DNA from: Siphonodentalium dalli | Lineage: Eukaryota; Mollusca; Scaphopoda; Gadilida; Siphonodentaliidae | Reading direction: 5' to 3' | NCBI GenBank assembly: GCA_032622095.1 | Contig: CP136068.1 | Location: 183,898,796 to 183,962,795, forward strand | Length of the DNA stretch: 64,000 nucleotides | Shown: one piece after another, positions 34,110 to 46,834 of the stretch | Numbering within the stretch: position 1 is the first letter of the stretch | Layout of the letters: each line of letters opens with the position of its first letter | The notes under the pieces: model-generated | What the model was told of the DNA's origin: nothing | What the model saw: the letters and a program-made list of their open reading frames with translations, nothing else | Databases searched by the model: none | Position numbers and translations under genes: made by a program

Positions 34110-35110
34110 CCAATGTACACATGTACAACCAACCCATTACCTCAGTCAATCCATATGTACCTAAACACCACACAACTGACACTGTAGTCACCCACTTTAT
34201 ACACGTATACCTGATCATACAGCCATACTTGGTTATACCCATACATACCACAAATGACGATACAGCCACGAGTCACCATGTATGAACAGCAGACACGTGA
34301 CCATGCAGTTACTCATTGTATAGCTATTCACCTCACCATGGACCATACAGCCACTACATGTATACATGTTCGCCATACACATGGCCATAGAGTCAATCCA
34401 GGTATACATATACACCTCACAATGGTGAGCCCTTCCAGATATACCAATACCCGCACACACGACCACTCATAAGTTCCATACTTGCATATACACCTCACAC
34501 ATGGCAATTCAGCAACTCACTGTATACGCACACACGCCATCCATGATCATACATCTACTCCCTACACACAAACACAACATATATAAATATACGTCCCACC
34601 TGTTACCAAAAGGGCACTCCCTATATACCCACACGCTCGCCAATGACCACCCTATGTATATACGCATATACACAATACCCATAACCATAAAATCACTCCC
34701 TATGTATCTACACACTCCACCCATGATCATTCAGACAGCATATATATACATATACACCCACCTGTCACAATACAGCCACACACGTTACACATATGCATTC
34801 CACCCACGACCTTACAGTCACTCCAAATATACATAAACAATACACGGATGATCATGTAGCTACTCTCGTTATATATCCATACACCACATCAATGCCCATA
34901 CGGCCAATCGGCCACACACAACCATACACAGTACAGTCACTACATGTATACCGATTCACCTCACACATGACCATACAGCCACTCCTTATACATCTCACCA
35001 TGACACCCCACTCATAACCATATAGTCACTCCTTGTATACATATTCATATAATTCATGACCATACAATAACTCCCTGCATGCCTATTCACCTCACCTATG
35101 ATCATACAGT
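34110..35110 (-). repeat. Degenerate ~42-bp tandem array, right arm
   Basis: Inverted counterpart of 32300-34000, with about 25 units such as TATACACCTCACCCATGACC...TACAGTCACTCC. It is shorter than the left array by about 700 bp. Confidence 0.75.
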
Positions 35111-35994
35111 AACTCCCTGGCTGCCATCTTGGCATCCATCCTGTATCAAGTTGATCAATTGTTATCATAATTGGCCAGAATAGCCACATATCATGGTCCA
35201 TATCAGTTCCGTCTCAAAGTTCTGCCCATTTCCTTTCAATAATATGGCCAGAATCACAAAAGAGGTTCTCCGTAAAATTCCATACTGCAACTTTAAAATG
35301 AATTTGTCATGCCCCATACGGAACTGGGACAAACAGAATAGAACGTAGTTGTCAGCTAATTAACTAACACGTATAATAACCAAGCGAGTCACAATTTGTT
35401 ACCTTTTCGGATAACGCAGAGAATAATGTTCGGGAAATATGTAAAAAAAATACTTTTTACAAATTTTGTTGCCATTTTGGAAGCCATCTTGAACAATTTG
35501 GTCTATAGACAACGTAGTGTGACACATTTAAACAATAAACACCTTTGATACCAAGATAGTTGCATTTTACTTGAAAAAATTGTCCAACCCTGAAAAGTTA
35601 TTTTTTTTGCAGATATTTATGTCAAGATTGTGAGAGAAAAATCCAATATTTCTGGTGATATCAGTGGTGACAATAGTAACAATTATCCATGGTGCATCAG
35701 ACATGTTAGTATTCAATGTATATAATACAGAATAGCCAATTGTATACATCAACCACAACTTGTAAGCGATTACATGACACCATGTGGCAATATTTACCAA
35801 TTTCCATATTTTGGCGGCCATTTTGGCAGCCATTTTGAGCCAAAGTAAGTATAAATATGAATTATGATTTGTGTGTAATTTCTATTTTATGTTCGTTATG
35901 TGTGAAACAATTATGTGGAGAGAGAGAACTTTGTAAGTTGTAAAACTTGTGTCCCAATCCCGTTGCTTTATTGTGCAATACAATATGTTTATGT

Positions 35995-36238
35995 TTAACC
36001 CTTTGAGTGCCAGGGGCCGATCTCATCGGCCCTAAACCTACAAAATAAGTATGTTAAAGAATATAAGAATAAATTATTAAAATTGTAAAATATTGTATAT
36101 AAAAAAAAAAAAAAGTTAGGCCAATGCATTCTCTTATATATGCGAGGCGACCTATGGTCGACTCGCATATATAAGAGAATGCATTGGCACAGGGTATATG
36201 GGTTGTTAAAAAATTCGACCTGGCACTCAAAGGGTTAA
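35995..36238. mobile_element. TTAA-flanked hairpin MITE, intact copy
   Basis: Bounded by TTAACCCTTTGAGTGCCAGG and CCTGGCACTCAAAGGGTTAA, a perfect 20-base inverted terminus including the TTAA on each side, which is the piggyBac-type signature. It contains one long hairpin (about 36117-36187) with arms CCAATGCATTCTCTTATATA TGCGAGTCG and complement around a GACCTATGGTC-type loop. A small extra palindrome (GGCCGATCTCATCGGCC) lies at the left. Confidence 0.85.
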
Positions 36239-36308
36239 GGGAATGCATTCCGAGCTGGAACGCATATGTGACGCGCCATATCAAATCCAGTCGTAAGTCG
36301 GGATTTTT

Positions 36309-36635
36309 TTTACCCTGTGCCAATGCATTCTCTTATATGTGCGAGTCGACCATAGGTCGCCTCGCATATATAAGAGAATGCATTGCCCTAACAATTTTTT
36401 ACAATTTTAATAATTTTTTCTTGTATTCTTTAACAATTTTATAATTTCACCCATACAGAGCCCCAGACAAACATGAGCAGACGACACTCTTCTGTATGCT
36501 TCTATATATGTGTGGGGCTCCCTGCAGGGTAATGGATGTTTTTTTTATTTTATGTCCTAAAAATTGTGAGAAACATTTATTTTTAAAAAATGATAACAAA
36601 TTGTTAGGCCAATGCATTCTCTTATATATGCGAGA
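36309..36635. mobile_element. Two-hairpin MITE (TTACCCTGTGCC ends), right end cut
   Basis: Starts TTACCCTGTGCCAATGCATT (36309) with a complete hairpin to about 36388. A ~210-bp middle follows (including TTACCCTGCAGGGAGCCCC on the minus strand near 36520), then the first arm of a second hairpin (36606-36632), which ends abruptly before its loop. The same organisation, with the middle in opposite orientation, is complete at 60488-60850. Confidence 0.7.
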
Positions 36636-36639
36636 ACTC

Positions 36640-37191
36640 TTTTAACGCACGAATCATAGTTCGAGCGCCCTCAATCAAGAGTCAAAACTTATCTACAGAT
36701 TTGAACAGCGTACACTTCGATAACAATTCCGGCGAAATCAATAGTCTGCCGGTAAGTAGGGTCATAAAAGAGACCTTTCGCAAAATCACGAATACGATTA
36801 CGGATACTGAAATATCCAGCCAGTATACGGCCAAAATTCGATCTTTGCGCATGGAGGTTCTTATGTGAGACTAAATATACCCAACGCAGTATAATTGTGT
36901 GCAGATGTGTCAAGAATGCGCCATCGGTCCTGCTTGGGGACGCTCTAACATTAATCGTGTGGTATATTACACACGGATAAGAACATGAGATATGAACGAG
37001 ACACACATTATTTTTTCCATCAAATATATGTGTAACTGAATAGAGTGGGGCATATGCCGTCTCACAAATTAGCCATCGTAGGTAAATTGTGATGGTGTCA
37101 ACCGTACTAGGACAATATATCCTATCCGTAATCGTAATAGTGATTTTTGCGAATCATCTCGCGGCGCACTTGACAGCGGAGACAATCAGCA
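36640..37191. other. No supported gene
   Basis: A 105-codon minus-strand frame at 36689-37006 has no family resemblance. No repeat found. Confidence 0.45.
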
Positions 37192-37714
37192 CACTCTTAG
37201 AACAAATGTGTATAAATACTACACAATATGTGTTACATTTGATCTTAAACAAAATTGTGTAGAAATGCAACATGACATAAATGTGTCGGTGGAATTTTCT
37301 CAACATTGAATATGAGTGAATATGTGAGTATATTATATTTAAAAGATGAGATATGTTCTATTTGAGACATAAACCTCGTAAAAGCTGCCATAATAACAAA
37401 TTGGCAGCTGCTTTAAAACTTTGTGCTACACAATTATGTGTTGTTCAGTTTTTACACAAACATAGTGTATAACAAAGTTTAAAGCTGCTGCCAATTGTTT
37501 GTTCTGTGGTAGCCTTTACGAGTTTTGTGTCTCCAATAGAACACATTTCATCTAATAACTATGATACACTCACATATTCAATCATATTCAACGTTGATGA
37601 TATTCCACCGACATATTTAATAATTATATGTCATGTGTCATTTCTACACAATTTTGTTTAAGATCAAATGTAACACATTTTGTGTAGTATTTATACACAT
37701 GTGTTCTAAGAGTG
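37192..37714. mobile_element. Long-TIR element, 523 bp
   Basis: Ends CACTCTTAGAACAAATGTGT and ACACATGTGTTCTAAGAGTG. The arms are complementary over most of their ~240 bp: TTACATTTGATCTTAAACAA with its complement near 37665, AATGTGTCGGTGGAATTTTC with the complement near 37605, and the AAAGCTGC pair in the centre. CA flanks both ends, which is too short to prove a target duplication. Confidence 0.8.
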
Positions 37715-38291
37715 CATGTGCTAACAACTGGATTATGGCGTACCCATGTACAACAGTTCGGATTAAACAATGCCCGAAAAAGTTTAATTAATTAATTAAT
37801 TAACTAAATTTCCATTTAACATTATCGTATTAAATCGGGTATAAGAGAAAAACAAGACTTACCGTGTGAGTACAAGATGTGGGTGGTCTTCGACAAGTCC
37901 GGACCGAAGTACCGCTCTGGGGAATATCAGTTTAATTTATATGAAGTTTGAAGGGCATTAGCGTCTCTATGGTGTTCGATAATAGTTACTGAAACTAATC
38001 GACTTTGTCCAGTCACACATCTGTCAAATGTCCTGGCAAGTTTTCATGAAATTCTTAATAGAAGTTATTTTATTGCACTATTCTGCATGACAAATGTTGT
38101 AATGACATAACAGTTATAGCTCATCGATATTTTAATAGCACATTTGAGCAGAGAAATGCAACGAGTTATTGCGCAGCCGATTATTTCCAGATATGTGTAG
38201 GCTAATTTCTGGCAAATGGTGTACATTACTGTTGATAGTTAACTTGGCATTGACGTATAGTTTAATGCGTTTTAAGCCTTTACCCAACAGA
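37715..38291. other. No supported gene
   Basis: A short (TTAA)n tract lies near 37786. Nothing else recognised. Confidence 0.5.
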
Positions 38292-38518
38292 AGGACCCTG
38301 TGCCAATGCATTCTCTTATATATGCGAGTTGACCATAGGTCGCCTCGCATATATAAGATAATGCATTGGCTTAACACATTAAAAATTATAAAATTGTTAA
38401 AGAATGTAAGAAAAAATGGTAAAAAGTGTTAAAAAAAGATTTTAGGCCAATGCATTCTCTTATATATGCGAGGCGACCTATGGTCGACTCGCATATATAA
38501 GAGAATGCATTGGCACAG
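38292..38518. mobile_element. Two-hairpin MITE, 227 bp
   Basis: Ends ACCCTGTGCCAATGCATTCT and AGAATGCATTGGCACAGAG. Hairpins lie at about 38302-38370 and 38444-38514, each with CATTCTCTTATATATGCGAG arms. The middle is only ~70 bp of AT-rich sequence containing TGTTAAAGAATGTAAGAAAA, which matches the middle of the related copy at 60488-60850 (TGTTAAAGAATACAAGAAC). Confidence 0.75.
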
Positions 38519-38874
38519 AGCATAACTGTAACCATCACAATGTGGTCAATGAGCCGGTTCCAATGATATCCATATTTGTATGGTTCTATTGAGACAGACC
38601 GAAGATATTTTAGGCTGTTGAAGCTTTATTTGGCCGGTTTTGGCAGGTTTGTTGGGTAAATGGTTAAAGCAATGTATTTAAACATAAACCACGCTGATAT
38701 CTTCACGTAACTCATGTTTGAATTCGTTACCAGAAATTTTAAAAGACTCAGATTATGAGGTCGAAGGAATCTATGATATGTCGCTGTGACTGATGAGTTT
38801 TATCAATGAAATACGTACATACGAACATTATGTCCATGACTTTTCATCTAGAGTGGAGGTATAATTATAATGAC
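38519..38874. other. No supported gene
   Basis: AT-rich; nothing recognised. Confidence 0.5.
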
Positions 38875-39333
38875 GTGGAGCTCCGTGGTCCAGTGGTTAG
38901 CGCGTTGGACTTGTCTTCGCTGTCAACACAGCGAGGCGAGTTCGCGGCTGGCTGGTGGTCTGTTATGAGTTTCCACACAGCAGTGGCTTGGCCGACTTGA
39001 GCGATGTGCAATTGTTGGATTGTACACTGTTTGAATCTCACGCCAAGTTGTGACCCTTGAGCAAGGTCGCTCGTACTGTGTCTGCTTTGCACCACCCATG
39101 CATTACAAGGGTACCTGATAATGAGCAGTGAAAGATCTTGTCAGTATGCTAGCCATATGGTATCCTCGCATACTCCCGGCTGTACCTCCCCCTGTCCCCG
39201 GGGAGCAGTAGATGGTTACTGAATGTTCAGGCTCATCAGGGTAATAATTGTAAAACTTTGAGCGCTTTGGGCCTCATGGGAAAGGCGCTTTACAAATGCT
39301 ATACATTATTATTTATTATTTATTATAATTGCA
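38875..39333 (+). mobile_element. tRNA-derived SINE with GGCGCTTTACAAATGC tail
   Basis: The head resembles a tRNA, with an A-box-like GTGGTCCAGTGGTTAGCG near 38886-38903; the B box is degenerate. The body is not coding. The 3' end reads GAGCGCTTTGGGCC, GGAAAGGCGCTTTACAAATG, then an (ATT)n-type tail to about 39330. That tail, with a short simple repeat, is of the kind shared with partner LINEs. TATAATT-like sequences on both sides (near 38869 and 39328) may be a target duplication. RNA polymerase III promoter activity is expected from family knowledge, not shown. Confidence 0.7.
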
Positions 39334-40132
39334 CTGGACTCAATCGCAAATACACTATCAGTCAAGTAAAAGTCTGAATTCCACAGTGGCTCCAAGACCA
39401 TTAGGATATCTGATATATTGTGTATGTAGTATCTTGAACTCGTCATTGTGTCTAACTCATTATCAATGACAATTTAATAAATTTAGTTATAAAGATTACT
39501 GTCTAAAAAGAATAAGCGATACTTTAAGGCCAATATATTGCTCGCATCTTTAAATAAAAAAATGACTGTTATATATCAAAGGCAAGAGCAATCAAAATCA
39601 CTCTCAGAAATGATGTTTATATATGTCAGAAGAAAATGAAACTTAGGGTAGTCATGAAAGTCTTTCTTCAGATTTGAAGTGAAGCAGATGTATTTTTCGA
39701 CCATGTCTTAACATTTATCAAATATATTGTATGATTCAGTTAACTCAGTATGAGTGAGGAGTGTATAATGAGGAATTATCACGTCATTGCACAAAACCAT
39801 AGCGAGAATGAGACATGTCCTATATGCTAACACAAATAAGTTTGAACCTTTTGATTACTATTGTGGCAGCTGAAAAAAACCTATTTGTTCCTTTATTTTG
39901 TGTTTATCATGGCTTTTCTCCACCCTGATAATTTATGTGATAAATGTCAAAAAAGTATTCGAAAACTGGGGCATTTAATTAAGGTGCAACACAGAAGTAA
40001 TGTACTCACCTTTTAAGTTATAGTACATCGACTCCTATTAAGATAATGTTCAAGGACACTGGAGAAGGGGATATGTGGTGGCAGTCATCCATTTTTTGGG
40101 CAGAACACCCAATTGAGTGATCGTATGAAATG
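39334..40132. other. No supported gene
   Basis: AT-rich; no gene or shared repeat recognised. Confidence 0.5.
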
Positions 40133-40133
40133 G

Positions 40134-40134
40134 A

Positions 40135-40177
<43 letters not shown>
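40134..40177. repeat. (AC)n(AT)n microsatellite at the left end of foldback 2
   Basis: About seven AC followed by about 16 AT dinucleotides, immediately next to GATAGACAACTCTGTGTGGC where the arm homology begins. Confidence 0.9.
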
Positions 40178-40179
<2 letters not shown>

Positions 40180-41660
40180 TAGACAACTCTGTGTGGCGCG
40201 GCGCGGCGCGGCTACTGCGTGCAAGCGCGGCTAGAGTTACCGTTCTTGGCTCCGTGGTAAGTAATGACAAGTCTGATTCTCGAGACCTCATCAACTGCGA
40301 GGGCATATCATTCATTGCTTGTATTCATGGTTTTATTGACTCTGGTGTCATATATAGATGTTATTTTACCCGGAGAGCGCTATTATACAGGTCCCGTTGC
40401 TCTCGGGTGTCTTAAAAGGGCACTAAGAATTATATATATATTTGTTTTTTGGCTATAGGCGAACCACCGGAGCTGAACATTTGAAAATGTGGGTAATTTG
40501 ACTCAGGTAACCCGTTGATATCAGATGTCTTAAAATGGCAATAGTAATTAATTTAACTAATTAATTTATTATATATAAACAATAGTTGCAATCTGGAAGG
40601 TGAAAATTGACACACTGGGATAAATTATCCCGTTGGGTAATATGGGGTTGTTTCCGTTGATCTCACACTCCTTAAAGGGGCAACTATGAACAACAATACA
40701 TAGCGTTCATTATAAGCTTAGACGATATATAGAAACGTTAGTACAGATTAATCACTTGACAAGGGTAATGTTATGGAATAGGCACATTTGACCTCATATG
40801 ACTTAAAGGGGTATTAATCAATTGCACGATACGCAGAGAGCGTTTATTATTCAGCCCAGAAAATATGCAAGCAATGTGGTACACAAAAGGAAAATTACGC
40901 GGTGAATTTCACGACAGGGTGGTGTTGACATCAAATGACATGAAGAGGCACTAACAATTAGCAATAAAGAGCGTTTATTATCAATATATTATCCCAATGT
41001 GCATTGTGTGCATTTTCCGGACCACAGTTGGTCCTGAAATTTGGAATGAATAACGACAGATACCAAATCTACAATAATCACTGCCATATTCGGGGTCACC
41101 ACGGGTCACGGATACCTAATTTTACGCAATAGGAAAATCTGACCCCACATTATGAACCCTTGCGAACTTTCATCTCAACTATGGTAACTGAAATTTGGCA
41201 ACGTCATCGGCATGTACCGACTCTACAATAACCACGAGCCACGCAGTTCGAACTCCTATATTCTGGGTCATCACGGGTCACGGATACATAGTTTTACCCA
41301 ATATGACACAATGACCCCACATTTAGAGCCCGTGGGCACTTTCCACTGCACTATGGGCACTGAAATTTCGCACACTCATTAAGATGTACCCACTCTACAA
41401 TAATCACGAGCCACGGAGTTCGAACTCCTATATTATGGGTCATCACGAGTCACGGAAACCTCGTTTAACCCAATGTTACACCATGACCACACATTAAGAG
41501 CCCGTGCGCACTTTCCACTGCACTCTTGTTACTGAAATTTCGCACACTCATATGACACCATGACCCCACCTCAAGAGCCCGTGCGCACTTTCCACTGCAC
41601 TATGGGTACTGAAATTTCGCACACTCATTAAAATGTACCCATTCTACAATAATCACGAGC
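40178..41660 (+). repeat. Outer arm of foldback 2, left
   Basis: Starts GATAGACAACTCTGTGTGGC with a GCGCGGCGCGGC stretch. It carries the AATAAAGAGCGTTT motif near 40962 and, from about 41041 to 41660, three to four diverged ~165-bp tandem units (ACAATAATCACGAGCCACGC, GGGTCATCACGGGTCACGGA, CCATGACCCCAC, GAAATTTCGCACACTCAT). Small open frames at 40191-40458 have exact mirror copies on the minus strand at 48013-48358 and are a result of the palindrome. Confidence 0.75.
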
Positions 41661-41663
41661 CAC

Positions 41664-44390
41664 GCAAAAGTTCGGGATGACCCATATAACCAATATTTCG
41701 AACAGCGTGTGGTCATTTTCTTTCACAACGGTCAATGTAGTCCAACTTCAATCCTTATATTTGTCAATTAAGGGCGTATCCGCACTGTAGAATTGGCACA
41801 AATGACTATTACTATCATATTTCGACATATCACGATATTCACAAGTTCGGGATGACCCATATAACCAATATTTCGAACTGCGTGTGGTCCTTTTATTACA
41901 CAACGGCCAATGTAGTCCATCTTCAATCCATATATTTGTCAATTAAGGGCGTATCCGCACTGTGAAATTTGCCCAAATGACTATAGCAGTAATATTTTGA
42001 CCTATCACGATATTCACAAGTTCGGGATGACCCATATAACCACTATTTCGAACTGCGTGTGGTACTTTTATTACACCTCTGTCAACGTAGTCCATCTTCA
42101 ACCCATGAATTTGTCAATTAAGGGCGTATCCGCACTGTAGAATTGGCACAAGTGACTATTACTATCATATTTCGACCTATCACGGTATTCACAAGTTCGG
42201 GATGACCCATATAACCAATATTTCGATCTACGTGTGGTCCTTTTCTTTCACAGCGGTCAATGTAGTCCAACTTCAATCCATATATTTGTCAATTAAGGGC
42301 GTATCCGCACTGTAGAATTGGTTCAAATGACTATAACTATCATATTTTGACCTATCACGATATTCACAAGTTCGGGATGACCCATATAACCAATATTTCG
42401 AACTGCGTGTGGTCCTTTTATTACACAACGGTCAATGTAGTCCATCTTCAACACCTGAATTTGTCAATTAAGGGCGTATCCGCACTGTATAACTGGTTCA
42501 AATGACTATAAATATCATATTTTGACCTATCACGATATTCACAAATTCGGGATGACCCATATAACCACTATTTCGAACTGCGTGTGGTACTTTTATTACA
42601 CCACTGTCAATGTAGTCCATCTTCAACCCATGAATTTGTCAATTAAGGGCGTATCCGTACTGTAGAATTGGTTCAAATGACTATAACTATCATATTTTGA
42701 CCTATCACGATATTCACAAATTCGGGATGACCCATATAACCACTATTTCGAACTGCGTGTGGTACTTTTATTACACCACTGTCAATGTAGTCCATCTTCA
42801 ACCCATGAATTTGTCAATTAAGGGCGTATCCGCACTGTAGAATTGGTTCAAATGACTATAACTATCATATTTTGACCTATCACGAAATTCACAAATTCGG
42901 GATGACCCATATAACCAATATTTCGAACTGCGTGTGGTCCTTTTATTACACAACGGTCAATGTAGTCCATCTTCAACACCTGAATTTGTCAATTAAGGGC
43001 GTATCCGCACTGTAGAACTGGTTCAAATGACTATAAATATCATATTTTGACCTATCACGATATTCACAAGTTCGGGATGACCCATATAACCACTATTTCG
43101 AACTGCGTGTGGTACTTTTATTACACCACTGTCAATGTAGTCCATATTCAACACATGAATTTGTCAATTAAGGGCGTATCCGAACTGTAGAATTGGTTCA
43201 AATGACTATTACTATCATATTTCGACCTATCACGGTATTCACAAGTTCGGGAATGACCATACAACCAATACTTCGAACTGCGTGTGGTCCTTTTATTACA
43301 CAACGGTGAATGTAGTCCAACTTCGGTCCATATATTTGTCAATTAAGGGCGTATCCGCACTGTGAACTTTGCCCAAATGACTATAGCAGTAATATTTTGA
43401 CCTATCACGATATTCACAAGTTCGGGATGACCCATATAACCACTATTTCGAACTGCATGTGGTACTTTTATTACACCACTGTCAATGTAGTCCATCTTCA
43501 ACACATGAATTTGTCAATTAAGGGCGTATCCGCACTGTAGAATTGGTTCAAATGACTATTACTATCATATTTCGACCTATCACGGTATTCACAAGTTTGG
43601 GAATGACCCATATAACCAATATTTCGAACTGCGTGTGGTCCTTTTATTACACAACGGTGAATGTAGTCCAACTTCGATCCATATATTTGTCAATTAAGGG
43701 CGTATCCGCACTGTGAAATTTGCCCAAATGACTATAGCAGTAATATTTTGACCTATCACGATATTCACAAGTTCGGGATGACCCATATAACCACTATTTC
43801 GAACTGCGTGTGGTACTTTTATTACACCACTGTCAATGTAGTCCATCTTCAACCCATGAATTTCTCAATTAAGGGCGTATCCGCACTGTAGAATTGGTTC
43901 AAATGACTACAACTATCATATTTTGACCTATCACGATATTCACAAGTTCGGGATGACCCATATAACCAATATTTCGAACTGCGTGTGGTCCTTTTATTAC
44001 AAAACCGTCAATGTAGTCCATCTTCAACACCTGAATTTGTCAATTAAGGGCGTATCCACACTGTAGAACTGGTTCAAATGACTATAAATATCATATTTTG
44101 ACCTATCACGATATTCACAAGTTCGGGATGACCCATATAACCACTATTTCGAACTGCATGTGGTACTTTTATTACACCACTGTCAATGTAGTCCATCTTC
44201 AACACATGAATTTGTCAATTAAGAGCGTATCCGCACTGTAGAATTGGTTCAAATGAATATTACTATCATATTTCGACCTATCACGGTATTCACAAGTTCG
44301 GGAATGACCATACAACCAATACTTCGAACTGCGTGTAGTCCTTTTATTACACAACGGTGAATGTAGTCCAACTTCGGTCCATATATCGTG
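41664..44390 (+). repeat. ~175-bp tandem repeat, forward array
   Basis: Fifteen units are marked by AATTAAGGGCGTATCCG (last copy variant AATTAAGAGCG). Each unit has TTCGGGATGACCCATATAAC, CGAACTGCGTGTGGTCCTTT, AATGTAGTCCATCTTCAA and TGACCTATCACGATATTCAC. Subtypes alternate (TAGAATTGGTTCAAATGACT versus TGAAATTTGCCCAAATGACT), suggesting a higher-order repeat. A 64-codon minus-strand frame is repeated in several units but is broken in others; not a gene. Confidence 0.85.
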
Positions 44391-46834
44391 ATAGGTCAAA
44401 ATATTATAGTTATAGTCATTTGAACCAATTCTACAGTGCGGATACGCACTTAATTGACAAATTCATGGGTTGAAGATGGACTACATTGACAGTGGTGTAA
44501 TAAAAGTACCACACGCAGTTCTAAATATTGGTTATATGGGTCATCCCGAACTTGTGAATATCGTGATAGGTCAAAATATTACTGCTATAGTCATTTGGGC
44601 AAATTTCACAGTGCGGATACGCCCTTAATTGACAAATATATGGATCGAAGTTGGACTACACTCACCGTTGTGTAATAAAAGGACCACACGCATTTCGAAA
44701 TATTGGTTATATGGGTCATTCCCGAACTTGTGAATACCGTAATAGGTCGAAATATGATAGTAATAGTCATTTGAACCAATTCTACAGTGCGGATACGCCC
44801 TTAATTGACAAATTCAGGTGTTGAAGATGGACTACATTTACCGTTGTGTAATAATAGGACCACACGCAGTTCGAAATATTGGTTATATGGGTCATCCCGA
44901 ACTTGTGAATATCGTGATAGGTCAAAATATGATAGTTATAGTCATTTGAACAAATTCTACAGTGCGGATACGCCCTTAATTGACAAATGCATGGGTTGAA
45001 GATGGACTACATTGACAGTGGTGTAATAAAAGTACCACACGCAGTTCTAAATATTGGTTATATGGGTCATCCCGAACTTGTGAATATCGTGATAGGTCAA
45101 AATATTACTGCTATAGTCATTTGGGCAAATTTCACAGTGCGGATACGCCCTTAATTGACAAATATATGGACCGAAGTTGGACTACATTCACCGTTGTGTA
45201 ATAAAAGGACCACACGCAGTTCGAAGTATTTGTTGTATGGTCATTCCCGAACTTGTGAATACCGTGATAGGTCGAAATATGATAGTAATAGTCATTTGAA
45301 CCAATTCTACAGTTCGGATACGCCCTTAATTGACAAATTCATGTGTTGAATATGGACTACATTGACAGTGGTGTAATAAAAGTACCACACGCAGTTCGAA
45401 ATAGTGGTTATATGGGTCATCCCGAACTTGTGAATATCGTGATAGGTCAAAATATGATATTTATAGTCATTTGAACCAGTTCTACAGTGCGGATACGCCC
45501 TTAATTGACAAATTCAGGTGTTGAAGATGGACTACATTGACCGTTGTGTAATAAAAGGACCACAAGCAGTTCGAAATGTTGGTTATATGGGTCATCCCGA
45601 ATTTGTGAATATCGTGATAGGTCAAAATATGATAGTTATAGTCATTTGAACCAATTCTACAGTGCGGATACGCCCTTAATTGACAAATTCATGGGTTGAA
45701 GATGGACTACATTGACAGTGGTGTAATAAAAGTACCACACGCAGTTCGAAATAGTGGTTATATGGGTCATCCCGAATTTGTGAATATCGTGATAGGTCAA
45801 AATATGATAGTTATAGTCATTTGAGCCAATTCTACAGTGCGGATACGCCCTTAATTGACAAATTCATGGGTTGAAGATGGACTACATTGACAGTGGTGTA
45901 ATAAAAGTACCACACGCAGTTCGAAATAGTGGTTATATGGGTCATCCCGAATTTGTGAATATCGTGATAGGTCAAAATATGATATTTATAGTCATTTGAA
46001 CCAGTTCTACAGTGCGGATACGCCCTTAATTGACAAATTCAGGTGTTGAAGATGGACTACATTGACCGTTGTGTAATAAAAAGACCACACGCAGTTCGAA
46101 ATATTGGTTATATGGGTCATCCCGAACTTGTGAATATCTTGATAGGTCAAAATATGATAGTTATAGTCATTTGAACCAATTCTACAGTGCGGATACGCCC
46201 TTAATTGACAAATATATGGATTGAAGTTGGACTACATTGACCGCTGTGAAAGAAAAGGACCACACGCAGATCGAAATATTGGTTATATGGGTCATCCCGA
46301 ACTTGTGAATACCGTGATAGGTCGAAATATGATAGTAATAGTCACTTGTGCCAATTCTACAGTGCGGATACGCCCTTAATTGACAAATTCATGGGTTGAA
46401 GATGGACTACGTTGACAGAGGTGTAATAAAAGTACCACACGCAGTTCGAAATAGTGGTTATATGGGTCATCCCGAACTTGTGAATATCGTGATAGGTCAA
46501 AATATTACTGCTATAGTCATTTGGGCAAATTTCACAGTGCGGATACGGCCTTAATTGACAAATATATGGATTGAAGATGGACTACATTGGCCGTTGTGTA
46601 ATAAAAGGACCACACGCAGTTCGAAATATTGGTTATATGGGTCATCCCGAACTTGTGAATATCGTGATATGTCGAAATATGATAGTAATGGTCATTTGTG
46701 CCAATTCTACAGTGCGGATACGCCCTTAATTGACAAATATAAGGATTGAAGTTGGACTACATTGACCGTTGTGAAAGAAAATGACCACACGCAGTTCGAA
46801 ATATTGGTTATATGGGTCATCCCGAACTTTTGCG
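44391..46834 (-). repeat. ~175-bp tandem repeat, inverted array
   Basis: Fourteen units in reverse orientation, ending at GGTCATCCCGAACTTTTGCG (46834), the exact mirror of the left boundary (41664). The switch at 44385-44395 joins ACTTCGGTCCATATA directly to TCGTGATAGGTCAAAATATT, with no spacer. Confidence 0.85.

Larger units (their letters stand above)
31597..35849. mobile_element. Foldback element 1, 4.25 kb
   Basis: Outer arms 31597-~32300 and ~35110-35849 are inverted copies, starting at the ends with CTTACTTTGGCTCAAAATGG and its complement and then ATGGCTGCCAAAATGGCCGC. The inner arms are degenerate ~42-bp tandem repeats in opposite orientations: GGTATACAGGGAGTGACTAT-type on the left (to about 34000) and its complement on the right (34110-35110). 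The arms meet at a short loop flanked by GGGTGGCTATCGCTTTCC (33993-34010) and GGAAAGAGATAGCCACCC (34095-34112). Long inverted arms made of tandem repeats are the hallmark of Drosophila FB and sea urchin TU foldback elements. There is no internal gene. Confidence 0.75.

Noticed and set aside
32093-34836. Frames of 60-155 codons across the 42-bp arrays
   Set aside because: His/Thr/Tyr-rich or Gly/Met-rich translations on opposite strands simply reflect the degenerate tandem unit.
41748-46749. A 64-codon frame (starting MTNIW) recurring six times in foldback 2
   Set aside because: It follows the 175-bp satellite, appears on both strands because of the palindrome, and is broken in most units. 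It is repeat sequence, not a gene family.
41664-46834. Possible CRISPR-like array
   Set aside because: The whole 175-bp unit is repeated, with no unique spacers, and the setting is eukaryotic.
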